NCBI GenBank assembly: GCA_949743655.1
Contig: CATJUP010000071.1
Span: 1 to 50,598, forward strand
From: an uncultured Eubacteriales bacterium
Lineage (GTDB): Bacteria; Bacillota; Clostridia; Lachnospirales; Anaerotignaceae
Length of the DNA stretch: 50,598 nucleotides
Direction of reading: 5' to 3'
The notes under the pieces were generated by a model. That model had not been told where the DNA came from, did not search any database, and saw only the letters and a list, made by a program, of their open reading frames with translations. Shown in pieces: positions 32,540 through 40,613 of the stretch; position 1 is the stretch's first letter; each line of letters starts with the position of its first letter. The position numbers were made by a program, and so were the translations under genes.

Positions 32540-33095
32540 TTGCCTCACCCTCCTTTTCAAGCTCAATTAATATTCCTGTTGACACAGTGCTGCTGTTGTT
32601 ATCCATTGTACGGGCGGCACTTATAGACGTACTTTTAACTATTGGCGACATCTCAATTTTTTGCACAAATTCAGCCGTTTTGGCTAAGTCCACTCCCGAA
32701 AATTGCACAACCACATTATTTTTGCTTATTGATATGTTACTTATATTTGCGCTGCCGTCAATAGTGTTGTCCAAAAGAGTTAATATATCCATTCTGTCAA
32801 TAAGATTGTTTTCCTCCTCGGTAGATGAATATATACTGTATTGCTCTAAAACATAATCATAATCACTAAGCCTAATAGAGTATTCGTTAAGCCTTTCTTC
32901 AAGTAATTTTGTGGACTCTCTTGCTTGCTGTACGTTTTTGTATAAATCATATACTGTCAATTTGGCTACACCTAAAATAATTACAATAACCAAAAGTACA
33001 TAAAGCGACATTGTAGCTGGTTTTGTTGTTTTATCAACTTTATAATATAAGTTCAAACTTCGTTTTTGCGGATATGCTTCTTTTTTATTTCTCAT
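32514..33095 (-). CDS. pilN: PilN-like type IV pilus inner-membrane protein
   Basis: 193 residues. The cytoplasmic N-terminus has the short conserved segment 'RSLNLYYK' (resembling the PilN 'NLLP' PilM-binding peptide). It is followed by one TM helix ('MSLYVLLVIVIILGVAKLTVY'), a coiled coil ('NVQQARESTKLLEERLNEYSIRL') and a small C-terminal domain. In T4P systems the PilN tail docks on PilM and its periplasmic-side domain pairs with PilO. The start ATG overlaps the pilM stop (ATGA) with GGAGG 7 nt upstream. Identification is by context plus topology, since sequence similarity to Gram-negative PilN is weak. Confidence 0.75.
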   Translation of the reverse strand: MRNKKEAYPQKRSLNLYYKVDKTTKPATMSLYVLLVIVIILGVAKLTVYDLYKNVQQARESTKLLEERLNEYSIRLSDYDYVLEQYSIYSSTEEENNLIDRMDILTLLDNTIDGSANISNISISKNNVVVQFSGVDLAKTAEFVQKIEMSPIVKSTSISAARTMDNNSSTVSTGILIELEKEGEASENTANSP

Positions 33096-34075
33096 CGTGC
33101 CACCTCCATAGCCGCGCCTATAGCAAACAGAGCTGTAGAGGCATTTTGTACTTTGTTAGGCAAAATATCAACAGCGTTCAAAAGCTCCATGCTCACTTGC
33201 TCAGTTATAGCCTGTATTAAAGGCTCAAACTTAGCACCGCCGCCAACAACATAAATACCTTTTAAATCGCTTTTTTGATATGTAAATCTATAAAAATTAA
33301 CCACTTTCAAAATTTCAACGGCTATTCTCTCACACATTTCATAAACCGCCGGCATATTGGCAATATCATTACTTTTGGCTATTTTATAAGAGTTAGCCAA
33401 AAATTTGTCTATACCAAGCTCATCAGCCGCTATTTGGTTTATATGTCCGCCGCCAAAAGGTATTTGTCTTGTTGCCTGCACTCTGTCACGCCAAACAACA
33501 GTTATTCGTGTGCGCTGTTCTCCTAAATCCACAAAACAATATTCCTCGCCTTTATTGTCATTCCATGCCTTTCGTGAAAGAGACACCAAAGACATTTCCT
33601 GTGGAAGTATTGTTTTAAGATTAATTCCCGCTTTATAAAATATGCCTGCATATTCCGCTAATTTGGCTTTTGGTGCCACAGCCGCCATCATAGGCATACT
33701 TTCATCATCTTCACCGTCATAACGCTCACAAACCGCGTAATCACAAAAATATTGGTCAGGAACACCTTGTATAAATTCCGAAAACTCATACGGCAAATTC
33801 ATAATAAGCTGTTGCTGAGTCATTTTTGGCATTGTAACAAGCCTGCATATAGAGTGACTGGCTGGCAAAACCAAAGCCGCCGCCGCTTTAGGAAGTTTTA
33901 AATTTTTACGTGTCTCTTTTAAAAACTGTGAAAACGTGTTGGGCATTACAATATTGTCGCCCTCAACTAAATTTTCTGGCAAACGTACTTCCTCAACTCT
34001 AATAACATCGCCTCGCAAAACAGCTATTTTCATACTGTTACTACCAATATCAAAGCCTATTTTAGTTTTTTCCAT
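33092..34075 (-). CDS. pilM: PilM-like actin-fold ATPase of the type IV pilus
   Basis: 327 residues, cytoplasmic. The actin-like phosphate-1 loop is 'IGFDIGSNSMKIAVL' at the N-terminus, the middle has 'FVDLGEQRTRITVVW', and near the C-terminus 'GIYVVGGGAKFEPLIQAI' forms the adenosine site. These are the PilM/FtsA-like signatures. PilM binds the PilN cytoplasmic tail and communicates with the assembly ATPases. It lies 19 nt after the prepilin peptidase gene and overlaps pilN by 4 nt, the conserved M-N-O gene order. The start ATG has GTGAGG upstream. Confidence 0.85.
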   Translation of the reverse strand: MEKTKIGFDIGSNSMKIAVLRGDVIRVEEVRLPENLVEGDNIVMPNTFSQFLKETRKNLKLPKAAAALVLPASHSICRLVTMPKMTQQQLIMNLPYEFSEFIQGVPDQYFCDYAVCERYDGEDDESMPMMAAVAPKAKLAEYAGIFYKAGINLKTILPQEMSLVSLSRKAWNDNKGEEYCFVDLGEQRTRITVVWRDRVQATRQIPFGGGHINQIAADELGIDKFLANSYKIAKSNDIANMPAVYEMCERIAVEILKVVNFYRFTYQKSDLKGIYVVGGGAKFEPLIQAITEQVSMELLNAVDILPNKVQNASTALFAIGAAMEVAR

Positions 34076-34094
34076 GTTTCCTCACCCCCAATAA

Positions 34095-34871
34095 CTACAT
34101 AAACAGGCTTAAATACCATTTAATAAAATTTCCGCCAAAACATACTGTTAAAACACAGCCTAACGCCAAAAACGGACCAAAAGCAATGCCATTTGAATAA
34201 TCCTTTTTAATAAAAAAAGCTAAAATACCCATTACAGAACCTAAAAACAGTGTAAGCAATATTTGTGTCCAATCTAAATACATTGACATAACCATTAAAA
34301 GTTTAATATCACCGCCGCCCATTGTCTCTTTACCAGTTATTTTGTCCATAGCCAAAACAACCAACAAAAGTAGTGCCGGCATACAAAATGATATTAAAAT
34401 GGTATTAATAGTATCTAAAAATGGCTCGCCTAAAATAAAAAACCAAACTACACGGTTTAAAGCCATTAGCAGTACAATTTTATCTGGTATTATATGCTTT
34501 TTTATATCTACAATAGAAAGAGGCAGCAAAAGCGCTGTAAACACTATCCATTTAAAAAGTTCCAAACTTATACCAAATTTTAAACCCACAAAAGCAAAAG
34601 CTATAGCTCCCGCAATTTCTGCCAAAACACACTCAAATGGAATTTTAGCCCCGCAATGGCAGCATTTACCCTTAAACGCCAAATAGCTAATTATTGGCAC
34701 AAGTTCTATAGGCGACAATGTATTACCGCAATCAGCACATTGTGAACGACCCTTTACTAAACTTTTTCCTTCTATCCAGCGTGACACCATACAATCTAAA
34801 AAACTTCCAGCCACAGCACCTAACACAATAAGCCAAAAAATAAAATAAAACTCAAATAAATTATACAACAC
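34095..34871 (-). CDS. pilD: Prepilin peptidase/N-methyltransferase
   Basis: This A24 aspartic peptidase cleaves prepilin leaders after Gly and N-methylates the new N-terminus, at the membrane. It is 258 residues with about eight hydrophobic segments. The N-terminal methylase part retains the zinc CXXC pairs ('CADCG' and 'CCHCG') and 'VPIISYLAFKGKC'. The catalytic aspartates are in 'SIVDIKKHIIPD' and 'GGGDIKLLM'. The start is GTG 34871 with AGGAG 6 nt upstream. The 194-nt gap before it holds a candidate pilA terminator and a G9 tract, so this gene may be expressed at a lower or variable level. It should process all five prepilins of the locus. Confidence 0.93.
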   Translation of the reverse strand: MLYNLFEFYFIFWLIVLGAVAGSFLDCMVSRWIEGKSLVKGRSQCADCGNTLSPIELVPIISYLAFKGKCCHCGAKIPFECVLAEIAGAIAFAFVGLKFGISLELFKWIVFTALLLPLSIVDIKKHIIPDKIVLLMALNRVVWFFILGEPFLDTINTILISFCMPALLLLVVLAMDKITGKETMGGGDIKLLMVMSMYLDWTQILLTLFLGSVMGILAFFIKKDYSNGIAFGPFLALGCVLTVCFGGNFIKWYLSLFM

Positions 34872-34896
34872 TTGTTTCTCCTAACACTATGTAATT

Positions 34897-34916
34897 AATA
34901 CCATGGGTTTGGTATT
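34897..34916 (-). promoter_or_regulatory. Hairpin in the pilD leader
   Basis: AATACCA-6 nt-TGGTATT inverted repeat about 25 nt before the pilD start and about 15 nt after the G9 tract (minus sense). It is a possible leader structure; no T-tract. Confidence 0.35.
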
Positions 34917-34929
34917 CGCTTACACAAAT

Positions 34930-34938
34930 CCCCCCCCC
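34930..34938 (-). repeat. Nine-base C tract (G9 in the pilus mRNA) upstream of pilD
   Basis: 'atcccccccccaag' gives nine consecutive C on the plus strand, within the pilA-pilD gap and flanked by CGCTT ... AAGCG that could pair around it. It is unusual in AT-rich DNA. Confidence 0.8.
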
Positions 34939-34987
34939 AAGCGTTTTTTATATTTACCGAAATGTCCATAAAAAATTACAGTCTTAA

Positions 34988-35040
34988 TTTAAATATTTTC
35001 CCCGGTACAGCCAACCGTTTTATTACCGAGGAATTGATTG
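34988..35040 (-). terminator. Candidate terminator or processing hairpin after pilA
   Basis: On the minus strand CCTCGGTA and TACCGGGG form an 8-bp stem (one G-U) about 25 nt after the pilA stop, followed by AAAATATTT rather than a clean T-run. It may partly separate pilA from pilDMNO. Confidence 0.4.
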
Positions 35041-35065
35041 TTTATTTTAATTAATAACTGATATA

Positions 35066-35557
35066 TTATGTAGTATGTTTTGCGTCTTTAGCTGTTGTAC
35101 AAAGATTTTCATCTTTTATATCATTCTCTGCTTCTGCACCCCATTGCATAGAAACTATACCATCTTCATTTATTTTAAGAGCTAAAATTTTATCTTCATG
35201 TGAAGTCGCTGCTTTCGCGCATTTACCATATTCAGTTATAGAAGTCTTATCAGTGCTTATTACACCTCTAGCTGCATCATAGTAATAAACATCACCCGCG
35301 TTAATCTTTGTGGTAGTAGATGATGGATTACCACTAGTGTAAATTGTTGCGTCAGTACCAGCTAAATATTGTAACATAATTTCAGCTTTAGCAGCTCTTT
35401 CGTTAGCTGCGTCTGTAGCGTGTTTTGTTTTATCCATAGAGTCATTAACAACTGGTATAGATACTGCTACCAATATAGCTATAATAGCCACAACAATAAG
35501 CATTTCTATAAGCGTAAAGCCCTTTTGATTTTTAAGTCTTTCTTTAAATTTTTTCAT
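35066..35557 (-). CDS. pilA: Major type IV pilin (prepilin, class III leader)
   Basis: The real start is the ATG at 35557 (MKKFKERLKNQKG), with AAAGGA 8 nt upstream; the ORF track adds 50 residues of leader DNA. Prepilin peptidase would cut in 'NQKG|FTLIEMLIVVAIIAILVAVSIP', giving Phe at +1 and Glu at +5. The product is about 163 residues before and about 150 after cleavage. After the N-terminal helix comes a globular domain with two cysteines ('YGKCAKAA' and 'ENLCTTA') that could form the C-terminal disulfide loop of many pilins. It is flanked on both sides by roughly 195-nt gaps with hairpins, unlike the tightly packed rest of the operon, consistent with separately boosted expression of the major subunit. 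Confidence 0.9.
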   Translation of the reverse strand: MKKFKERLKNQKGFTLIEMLIVVAIIAILVAVSIPVVNDSMDKTKHATDAANERAAKAEIMLQYLAGTDATIYTSGNPSSTTTKINAGDVYYYDAARGVISTDKTSITEYGKCAKAATSHEDKILALKINEDGIVSMQWGAEAENDIKDENLCTTAKDAKHTT

Positions 35558-35650
35558 TTCTTCAATCCTTTCAAAAAATATGTTATAATAATTGTGTATG
35601 TATATTTTATTAATGGTACGGGTTGGCTCGTACCTTAATAAACTATTTTC

Positions 35651-35742
35651 AATACTCAAGCGTATGCTTGAGTATTTTTTAAAGTTTTTTGTCCAACTTT
35701 TTTTCAAAAAAGTTGGTCGGGGTTTGGGGCGGATAGCCCCAA
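35651..35742 (-). promoter_or_regulatory. Three successive stem-loops between pilC and pilA
   Basis: TTGGGGC/GCCCCAA (35724-35742), CCAACTTTTTT/AAAAAAGTTGG (35693-35716) and AATACTCAAGC/GCTTGAGTATT (35651-35676). On the minus strand none has a clear T-tract. They look like mRNA processing or stabilising structures ahead of the pilin gene, although the last would be terminator-like on the plus strand. Confidence 0.55.
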
Positions 35743-35752
35743 CACTCTAACA

Positions 35753-36955
35753 CTAAATAGACGAGTACATACTAAACATAGGTAAATACACTGCCAAAAG
35801 TATAAACACAACAAACACCGCTAATACGCAAATTATAATCGGTTCCAAAAGACTAAGCGCTCTGTCTGTGCTTACACTTACTTCATTATCGTAATAATTA
35901 GCCAATACCTCTAAAGTAGACTCCATAGAGCCTGTGCTCTCACCCATTGCAGTCATTTCAACAAGCATTTTAGGTAATTGCTGGCTGCTTGCCATACACT
36001 CGCCCAAAGCTCTTCCACCCTCAACACCTGGTATTGTTTTTAACACTTCCTCCGACATACATATATTGCTCATAGCCCTTCCAGATACCTCTATAGCCTG
36101 CAATATAGGCATACCCGCTGCTAACATTGTAGACATTGTATGGGCAAATTGACTTGCTCCTGCCATTCTTCCTATTTTACCTATAACCGGAATTGATAAA
36201 TAAAATTTGCTTAATAACTTTCCGCCTTTTTTTGTATGCCTGTAAACATTTAAAAATATAATAATTACAGCTAAAGCAAAAATAATAAATAAAGCATATT
36301 TGCTAAAAAAGTTAGATACAGCTATAAGTGCCACTGTAATTGGCGGAAGTTGTACACCCATCGACTGAAACGTGTTTATAAAAGCTGGCACGGCATAGCC
36401 CATTATTATAGTAACAACAATAACAGCCACAACAATTACAAAAACGGGATAAGTAATTGTGCTTATAGCTTTAGCCTGCGTTTTAGCTGTGCGGTCATAA
36501 TAATCCGCCATACGCTCAAAAGCGGTTACTAAATCTCCAGACTCCTCACCGGCTCTTATAGTCTCTCTAAAAGTAACAGGAAGTTTTTCGCCTCTTTGTT
36601 CTAAACTATAACTCAAGCTCCAGCCGTTTGACACATCTTCTGACACCTGCTTTAAAAGTTTAGCCAAAACTTTGTCGTTTGTTTGCCCCGCTACTAAATC
36701 CACAGTTTGAACAAGCGGAAGTCCAGCTCTAAGTATTATTGAAAACTGTTTTGATGTTATAGCCAAATTTTTAGCGTTTATTTTTTTTAACCGTGATAAA
36801 GTCTCACTTTTTGAATATGGCACTTCTTTAATAGTAAGTACCACGTCACAGTTTTGTCGTATTTTTATTACTGCCTCATTTTGGCTTGAGGCTTCTACAA
36901 CACCGTTTACTTTTTTACCGCCTGTATAGGCAGCCTCATATATATATGTTGGCAT
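35753..36955 (-). CDS. pilC: Type IV pilus inner-membrane platform protein (T2SSF/GspF family)
   Basis: 400 residues, with two T2SSF repeats each ending in membrane helices. The cytoplasmic N-terminus has 'KKINAKNLAITSKQFSIILRAGLPLVQTVDLV' and 'FRETIRAGEESGDLVTAFERMADYY'. The second repeat starts near 'ASQFAHTMSTMLAAGMPILQAIEV' and has 'VEMTAMGESTGSMESTLEVLANYY'. TM helices are around 'ITYPVFVIVVAVIVVTIIMGYAVP' and 'LLEPIIICVLAVFVVFILLAVYLP'. It anchors the assembly ATPase and passes pilin into the fibre. It is 12 nt after pilT, with its own GGAGTG ribosome binding site. Confidence 0.94.
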   Translation of the reverse strand: MPTYIYEAAYTGGKKVNGVVEASSQNEAVIKIRQNCDVVLTIKEVPYSKSETLSRLKKINAKNLAITSKQFSIILRAGLPLVQTVDLVAGQTNDKVLAKLLKQVSEDVSNGWSLSYSLEQRGEKLPVTFRETIRAGEESGDLVTAFERMADYYDRTAKTQAKAISTITYPVFVIVVAVIVVTIIMGYAVPAFINTFQSMGVQLPPITVALIAVSNFFSKYALFIIFALAVIIIFLNVYRHTKKGGKLLSKFYLSIPVIGKIGRMAGASQFAHTMSTMLAAGMPILQAIEVSGRAMSNICMSEEVLKTIPGVEGGRALGECMASSQQLPKMLVEMTAMGESTGSMESTLEVLANYYDNEVSVSTDRALSLLEPIIICVLAVFVVFILLAVYLPMFSMYSSI

Positions 36956-36967
36956 AAATCCACTCCT

Positions 36968-38032
36968 TTAAAACTGTTTAAAAGCAGTTTTTTGCTGTTT
37001 TTGCTGACTTTGTTCCCTTAAAGCGCTCTCGTAAACCTCACGAGTTATGGCTCCAGAGTTATATAAGTTTTGCACGGCTTTATCCATAAGTATGTTTCCT
37101 ATATTTCCTGTTGTTTGTATTGTGTTGTGTATTTGAGGCGTTTTGCCCTCTCTAATTAAATTGCGTATAGCGCCGTCAGTTTTCATTACCTCGCACGCTA
37201 AAACACGTCCCTTTTTAGAGGCTTTTGGCAAAAGCTGCTGCGACAAAACGGCTTTTAAACACATAGAAAGCTGAAGTCTTATTTGCTGTTGTCTTTCCGC
37301 CGGAAAAACATCCACAATACGGTCTATAGAGTCAGCGGCGGAATTTGTGTGAACAGTGCCAAAAACAACATGACCTGTTTCAGCGGCTGTAAGAGCCGTT
37401 TCTATAGTTTCTAAATCTCTCATCTCACCTACAAGTATAACATCAGGGTCTTCTCTAAGCGCGGCACGCAAACCAGCGGCAAAACTTTTTGTATCACGTC
37501 CAATCTCACGCTGGTTAATAACACATTTATCTGGTGTGTAAATATACTCAATAGGGTCTTCAAGAGTGAGTATATGTTTATATTTAGTATGGTTAATATC
37601 ATTAAGCACAGCGGCGAGTGTCGTTGATTTTCCAGAACCTGTTTCACCAGTAATAAGAACAAGCCCTTGATTATAGCTTGAAAACTCGTTTACCACAGCC
37701 GGAAGACATAAATCTTTAATTTCAGGTATACTCTCGTTTAAAAGCCTTATAGCCGCCGACCATATCCCTTGTTGTCTAAAAACATTAATACGGCATCTTG
37801 TTCCCGCTATTGTAGCTGATAAGTCAATCTCTCCTATGCTTTTAAGTTCCTCAAATCTCTCGCCTGAAAGTTCTTTGGCTATTTCCTCACATTGTTCATT
37901 TGTAAGTATATCGCTCTCAATTTCTTTAATAGAGCCGTCTATTCTATATTTTGGCGAAATACCGCAGACGATGTGTATGTCAGACGCTCCATCTTTAAAC
38001 GCTTTTTCAACATACTTTTCTGTAAAACTCAT
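36968..38032 (-). CDS. pilT: Type IV pilus retraction ATPase
   Basis: 354 residues, cytoplasmic hexameric ATPase. Walker A is 'ITGETGSGKSTTLAAVL' (129-137 core), the Asp box 'ILTLEDPIEYIYTPD', Walker B 'DVILVGEMRD' (about 198-206), and the His box 'FGTVHTNSAADSIDRI'. The PilT-specific 'AIRNLIREGKTPQI' (288-301), linked to retraction in characterised PilT proteins, is present, which distinguishes it from PilB. RBS GGAGG lies upstream of ATG 38032. Its presence predicts a retractable pilus capable of twitching or DNA/substrate pulling. Confidence 0.95.
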   Translation of the reverse strand: MSFTEKYVEKAFKDGASDIHIVCGISPKYRIDGSIKEIESDILTNEQCEEIAKELSGERFEELKSIGEIDLSATIAGTRCRINVFRQQGIWSAAIRLLNESIPEIKDLCLPAVVNEFSSYNQGLVLITGETGSGKSTTLAAVLNDINHTKYKHILTLEDPIEYIYTPDKCVINQREIGRDTKSFAAGLRAALREDPDVILVGEMRDLETIETALTAAETGHVVFGTVHTNSAADSIDRIVDVFPAERQQQIRLQLSMCLKAVLSQQLLPKASKKGRVLACEVMKTDGAIRNLIREGKTPQIHNTIQTTGNIGNILMDKAVQNLYNSGAITREVYESALREQSQQKQQKTAFKQF

Positions 38033-38080
38033 TTTATCCTCCTAAAAAACATAAAACTCATTTTTTACACATTTTAATAT

Positions 38081-39772
38081 TTAACTTCCCAAAACTCTTT
38101 GCACTTCTTCAACAGATGTAATACCATTTAAAACAAGCTCTTTACAGTTTTCAATAATAGGTTTAAAATTTGTGTTTTTTATAGCGTTTTCAAGTTCTTT
38201 TAGAGATTTAGAGTGTATGGCTCTTCGTATTTCACTTGTAACAGTAAGTATTTCAAAAGCGCCTATACGTCCTCTGTAGCCTGTATTAAAACACTCGCTG
38301 CAACCAGCTCCTTTATAAAACTGATATTCTCCTTCATAAATCCCCATTAAAGCCATTTCCTCTTTAGTAGGTGTATAAGGCTTTTTACAGTGAGGGCAAA
38401 TTCTTCTTAAAAGTCTTTGCGATACTATTGCCTTTAAAGCCCCAGCTATAAGATAAGGTTCAACGCCTATATCAATCAAACGGTCTATAGAGCTAACCGC
38501 GTTGTTTGTATGTACTGTTGACAAAACCAAATGCCCTGTCATAGCGGCTCTCATGGCTATTTCAGCCGTTTCACCGTCTCTTATTTCACCAACAGCTATA
38601 ATATCAGGGTCTTGTCTAAGTACCGAACGCAAAACGGAGGCAAATGATAAACCTATTTTTTCATTAATTTGTACCTGGCATATTCCATTTATGTGATACT
38701 CCACAGGGTCTTCAAGAGACACAAGATTTATTTCGTCCCTTTTAAGTTTATCTATTATAGCGTAAAGTGTTGAGGTTTTACCCGAGCCAGTAGGACCAAC
38801 CATAAGTATAACGCCCTCTGTGCTGTGCTCCACAATATTAGAAAACATAATGGCATTGTCACCGCTCAAACCCAAACCGTCTATTGTTGCAAGCTCTGGC
38901 GTTTTACGCAAAAGACGTATAACTATTTTTTCACCATGTATAGTTGGAAGTGTTGATATACGCAAATCAATGGTTTCTTGATAAACTGTGACGTTAGCTC
39001 CTCCATCTTGAGGAACACTTTTTTTTGCTATGTCCATTTTAGCCATAATTTTTATACGAGATATAACACTACTTTGAAGTTCTTTTGGAACAGTTATAAT
39101 ATGCCTAAGTGTGCCGTCTATACGCATACGCACTATAAGTCTCTCAAATTCAGGTTCTATATGTATGTCGCTCGCTTTTTCGGTACAAGCGCGCTCTATA
39201 ATTGAGTTTACCAAACGTATAGCCGGCGCGGCATCTGTCTCGTCTTCATCAACCATTAAATTTTGATTTGTAACAGTATTTACAGAACCATACTGACTGC
39301 CGAGCAAATCTTTCTGCATATCTTGAATAGCGCGTATAGCGCCTTGATTGCTGTATAAATTTTGCACAGTTCGCTCAACTGCTGACATAGTGGCAATCAT
39401 TGGTATTACACGCCGTTTTGTAAGAGCAGTAATTTCTTCTATAGCCATAAAGTTAAGAGGGTCTGTCATGGCAAGCCAAACTTCAGCACGAGCGGCTTTA
39501 ACTGGTACTACAGAATACTTTTTTGCTATATTTTTAGGCAAAATCTGAGCCATTTCCGCCGGAATTGAATATGAATTTAAATCTATAAATTCAACTCCAA
39601 TTTGGTTCATTAATGTGTCTATTAATTGTTTTTCAGTTATAAAACCGTGTTTTTGCAAAACAGTGCCTAAACGCTCACCGCTGTCTTTTTGAAGTGACAG
39701 TGCCTCATCTAATTGTTCATGTGTTATAACTTTGTTTTTAATAAGCATATCGCCTAACCTTACGTAAGCCAT
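38081..39772 (-). CDS. pilB: Type IV pilus assembly ATPase (GspE/PilB)
   Basis: 563 residues. The N-terminal MshEN/GspE_N domain ('RLGDMLIKNKVITHEQLDEAL', 'ERLGTVLQKHGFITEKQLID') may bind nucleotides such as c-di-GMP in some relatives; whether this one does is unknown. The C-terminal ATPase domain has Walker A 'VGPTGSGKTSTLYA' (326-334), 'LEDPVEYHINGICQVQI', Walker B 'IIAVGEIRD' and 'LSTVHTNNAVSSIDRL'. A zinc-binding tetracysteine module (Cys459, Cys462, Cys491, Cys494) is typical of PilB/GspE and absent from PilT. It drives extension. RBS GGAGG precedes ATG 39772. Confidence 0.95.
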   Translation of the reverse strand: MAYVRLGDMLIKNKVITHEQLDEALSLQKDSGERLGTVLQKHGFITEKQLIDTLMNQIGVEFIDLNSYSIPAEMAQILPKNIAKKYSVVPVKAARAEVWLAMTDPLNFMAIEEITALTKRRVIPMIATMSAVERTVQNLYSNQGAIRAIQDMQKDLLGSQYGSVNTVTNQNLMVDEDETDAAPAIRLVNSIIERACTEKASDIHIEPEFERLIVRMRIDGTLRHIITVPKELQSSVISRIKIMAKMDIAKKSVPQDGGANVTVYQETIDLRISTLPTIHGEKIVIRLLRKTPELATIDGLGLSGDNAIMFSNIVEHSTEGVILMVGPTGSGKTSTLYAIIDKLKRDEINLVSLEDPVEYHINGICQVQINEKIGLSFASVLRSVLRQDPDIIAVGEIRDGETAEIAMRAAMTGHLVLSTVHTNNAVSSIDRLIDIGVEPYLIAGALKAIVSQRLLRRICPHCKKPYTPTKEEMALMGIYEGEYQFYKGAGCSECFNTGYRGRIGAFEILTVTSEIRRAIHSKSLKELENAIKNTNFKPIIENCKELVLNGITSVEEVQRVLGS

Positions 39773-39798
39773 TTTTTCTCCTCCTTTTTACAGTTTGG

Positions 39799-40290
39799 CT
39801 ATATAGCGTTTTCACTGTTAAGACAGCGCACTGTAAAATTAGTTTTGCATGTAATATTATCGTTTTGTCCATTTAAAGCTAAATCTATTGTAAAAAAAGT
39901 ATTGTCATAAGTTATAATAAGTTCTTTTGTTTTATATGCACCATTGCCATAAGCGCCTGAAGGCACAATTTTTTTGCCTCCTATTTCTATCTGACCATCA
40001 TCGTTTATGTTTATATCAGCGGCGTTACCATAAGAATCGCTGTTGTAGCTTTTAACAGTATTGTCGGCATTTAGTTTTACATCTCTTGCGCAGCGTAAAT
40101 CATCCGCTAATAAATCTGATATTGTAGCGGCAAGTATATGTATTTCTGATTGAGCTGTAATATTTTTGTAGCTGTTAAAAGCTAAATTAATACCTGTACC
40201 CAAAATTAAACTTAAAAATATAAATATAACCACAACGCAAAGTGTTTCTATAAGAGTTATACCTTTAGAGTTTTTTAGTTTTTGTATCAT
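39799..40290 (-). CDS. Minor prepilin, GspJ/PilW-like position
   Basis: The prepilin leader 'MIQKLKNSKG|ITLIETLCVVVIFIFLSLILG' has Gly at -1 and Glu at +5. The track start at 40311 is seven codons upstream; the ATG at 40290 has GGAGA 6 nt before it and is preferred (163 residues). The mature domain is small, with 'ILAATISDLLADDLRCARDVKL', a pattern common in GspJ/PilW-type minor pilins ('L..DL..A'), then beta-rich sequence. The order K-like, I-like, J-like mirrors the priming tip complex of T2SS and T4P. Exact subfamily assignment is inference from position and size. Confidence 0.78.
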   Translation of the reverse strand: MIQKLKNSKGITLIETLCVVVIFIFLSLILGTGINLAFNSYKNITAQSEIHILAATISDLLADDLRCARDVKLNADNTVKSYNSDSYGNAADININDDGQIEIGGKKIVPSGAYGNGAYKTKELIITYDNTFFTIDLALNGQNDNITCKTNFTVRCLNSENAI

Positions 40291-40316
40291 ATTAATTCTC
40301 CGCATAATCAAGCCTT

Positions 40317-40613
40317 TTATTTCTTTTTATAAGAATACATCTCATTCTCTCCAAAAAATACTATTTCGGTCTCAAATGTTTGACTGTTGCCAACAATAAT
40401 CACATTTCCGCTTGGCGTAAGCTCAATTTCTTGTTTTTCGGCGGCGGATATAGCATTGTAATAATTGGTATCAGCGTTTTTAGCCTGTTCATTTATTTTT
40501 ACAGACGCCATTATAGCAAAAAATAACATAGACACCGACAATGACGCTATTAATATAGCCGCTAAAGCCTCAATTATTGTCTCACCATTTTGTTTTTTTA
40601 ATTTATTAATCAT
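40317..40613 (-). CDS. Small minor prepilin, GspI/PilV-like
   Basis: 98 residues. The leader 'MINKLKKQNG|ETIIEALAAILIASLSVSMLFFAIMASV' has Gly at -1, Glu at +5 and the 'E-A-L-(A/V)-A' run characteristic of GspI/PilV-type minor pilins. The +1 residue is Glu, unusual compared with Phe/Met/Leu. The globular part is very short (about 60 residues), so it is probably a structural initiator rather than an adhesin. Its start overlaps the stop of the preceding gene by 4 nt, implying coupled translation and equal dosage with the GspK-like protein. Confidence 0.78.
   Translation of the reverse strand: MINKLKKQNGETIIEALAAILIASLSVSMLFFAIMASVKINEQAKNADTNYYNAISAAEKQEIELTPSGNVIIVGNSQTFETEIVFFGENEMYSYKKK

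Noticed and set aside
35558-35707. N-terminal extension of the major pilin in the ORF track
   Set aside because: The extra 50 residues lack prepilin character, while an ATG with a ribosome binding site directly precedes the normal short prepilin leader at 35557.
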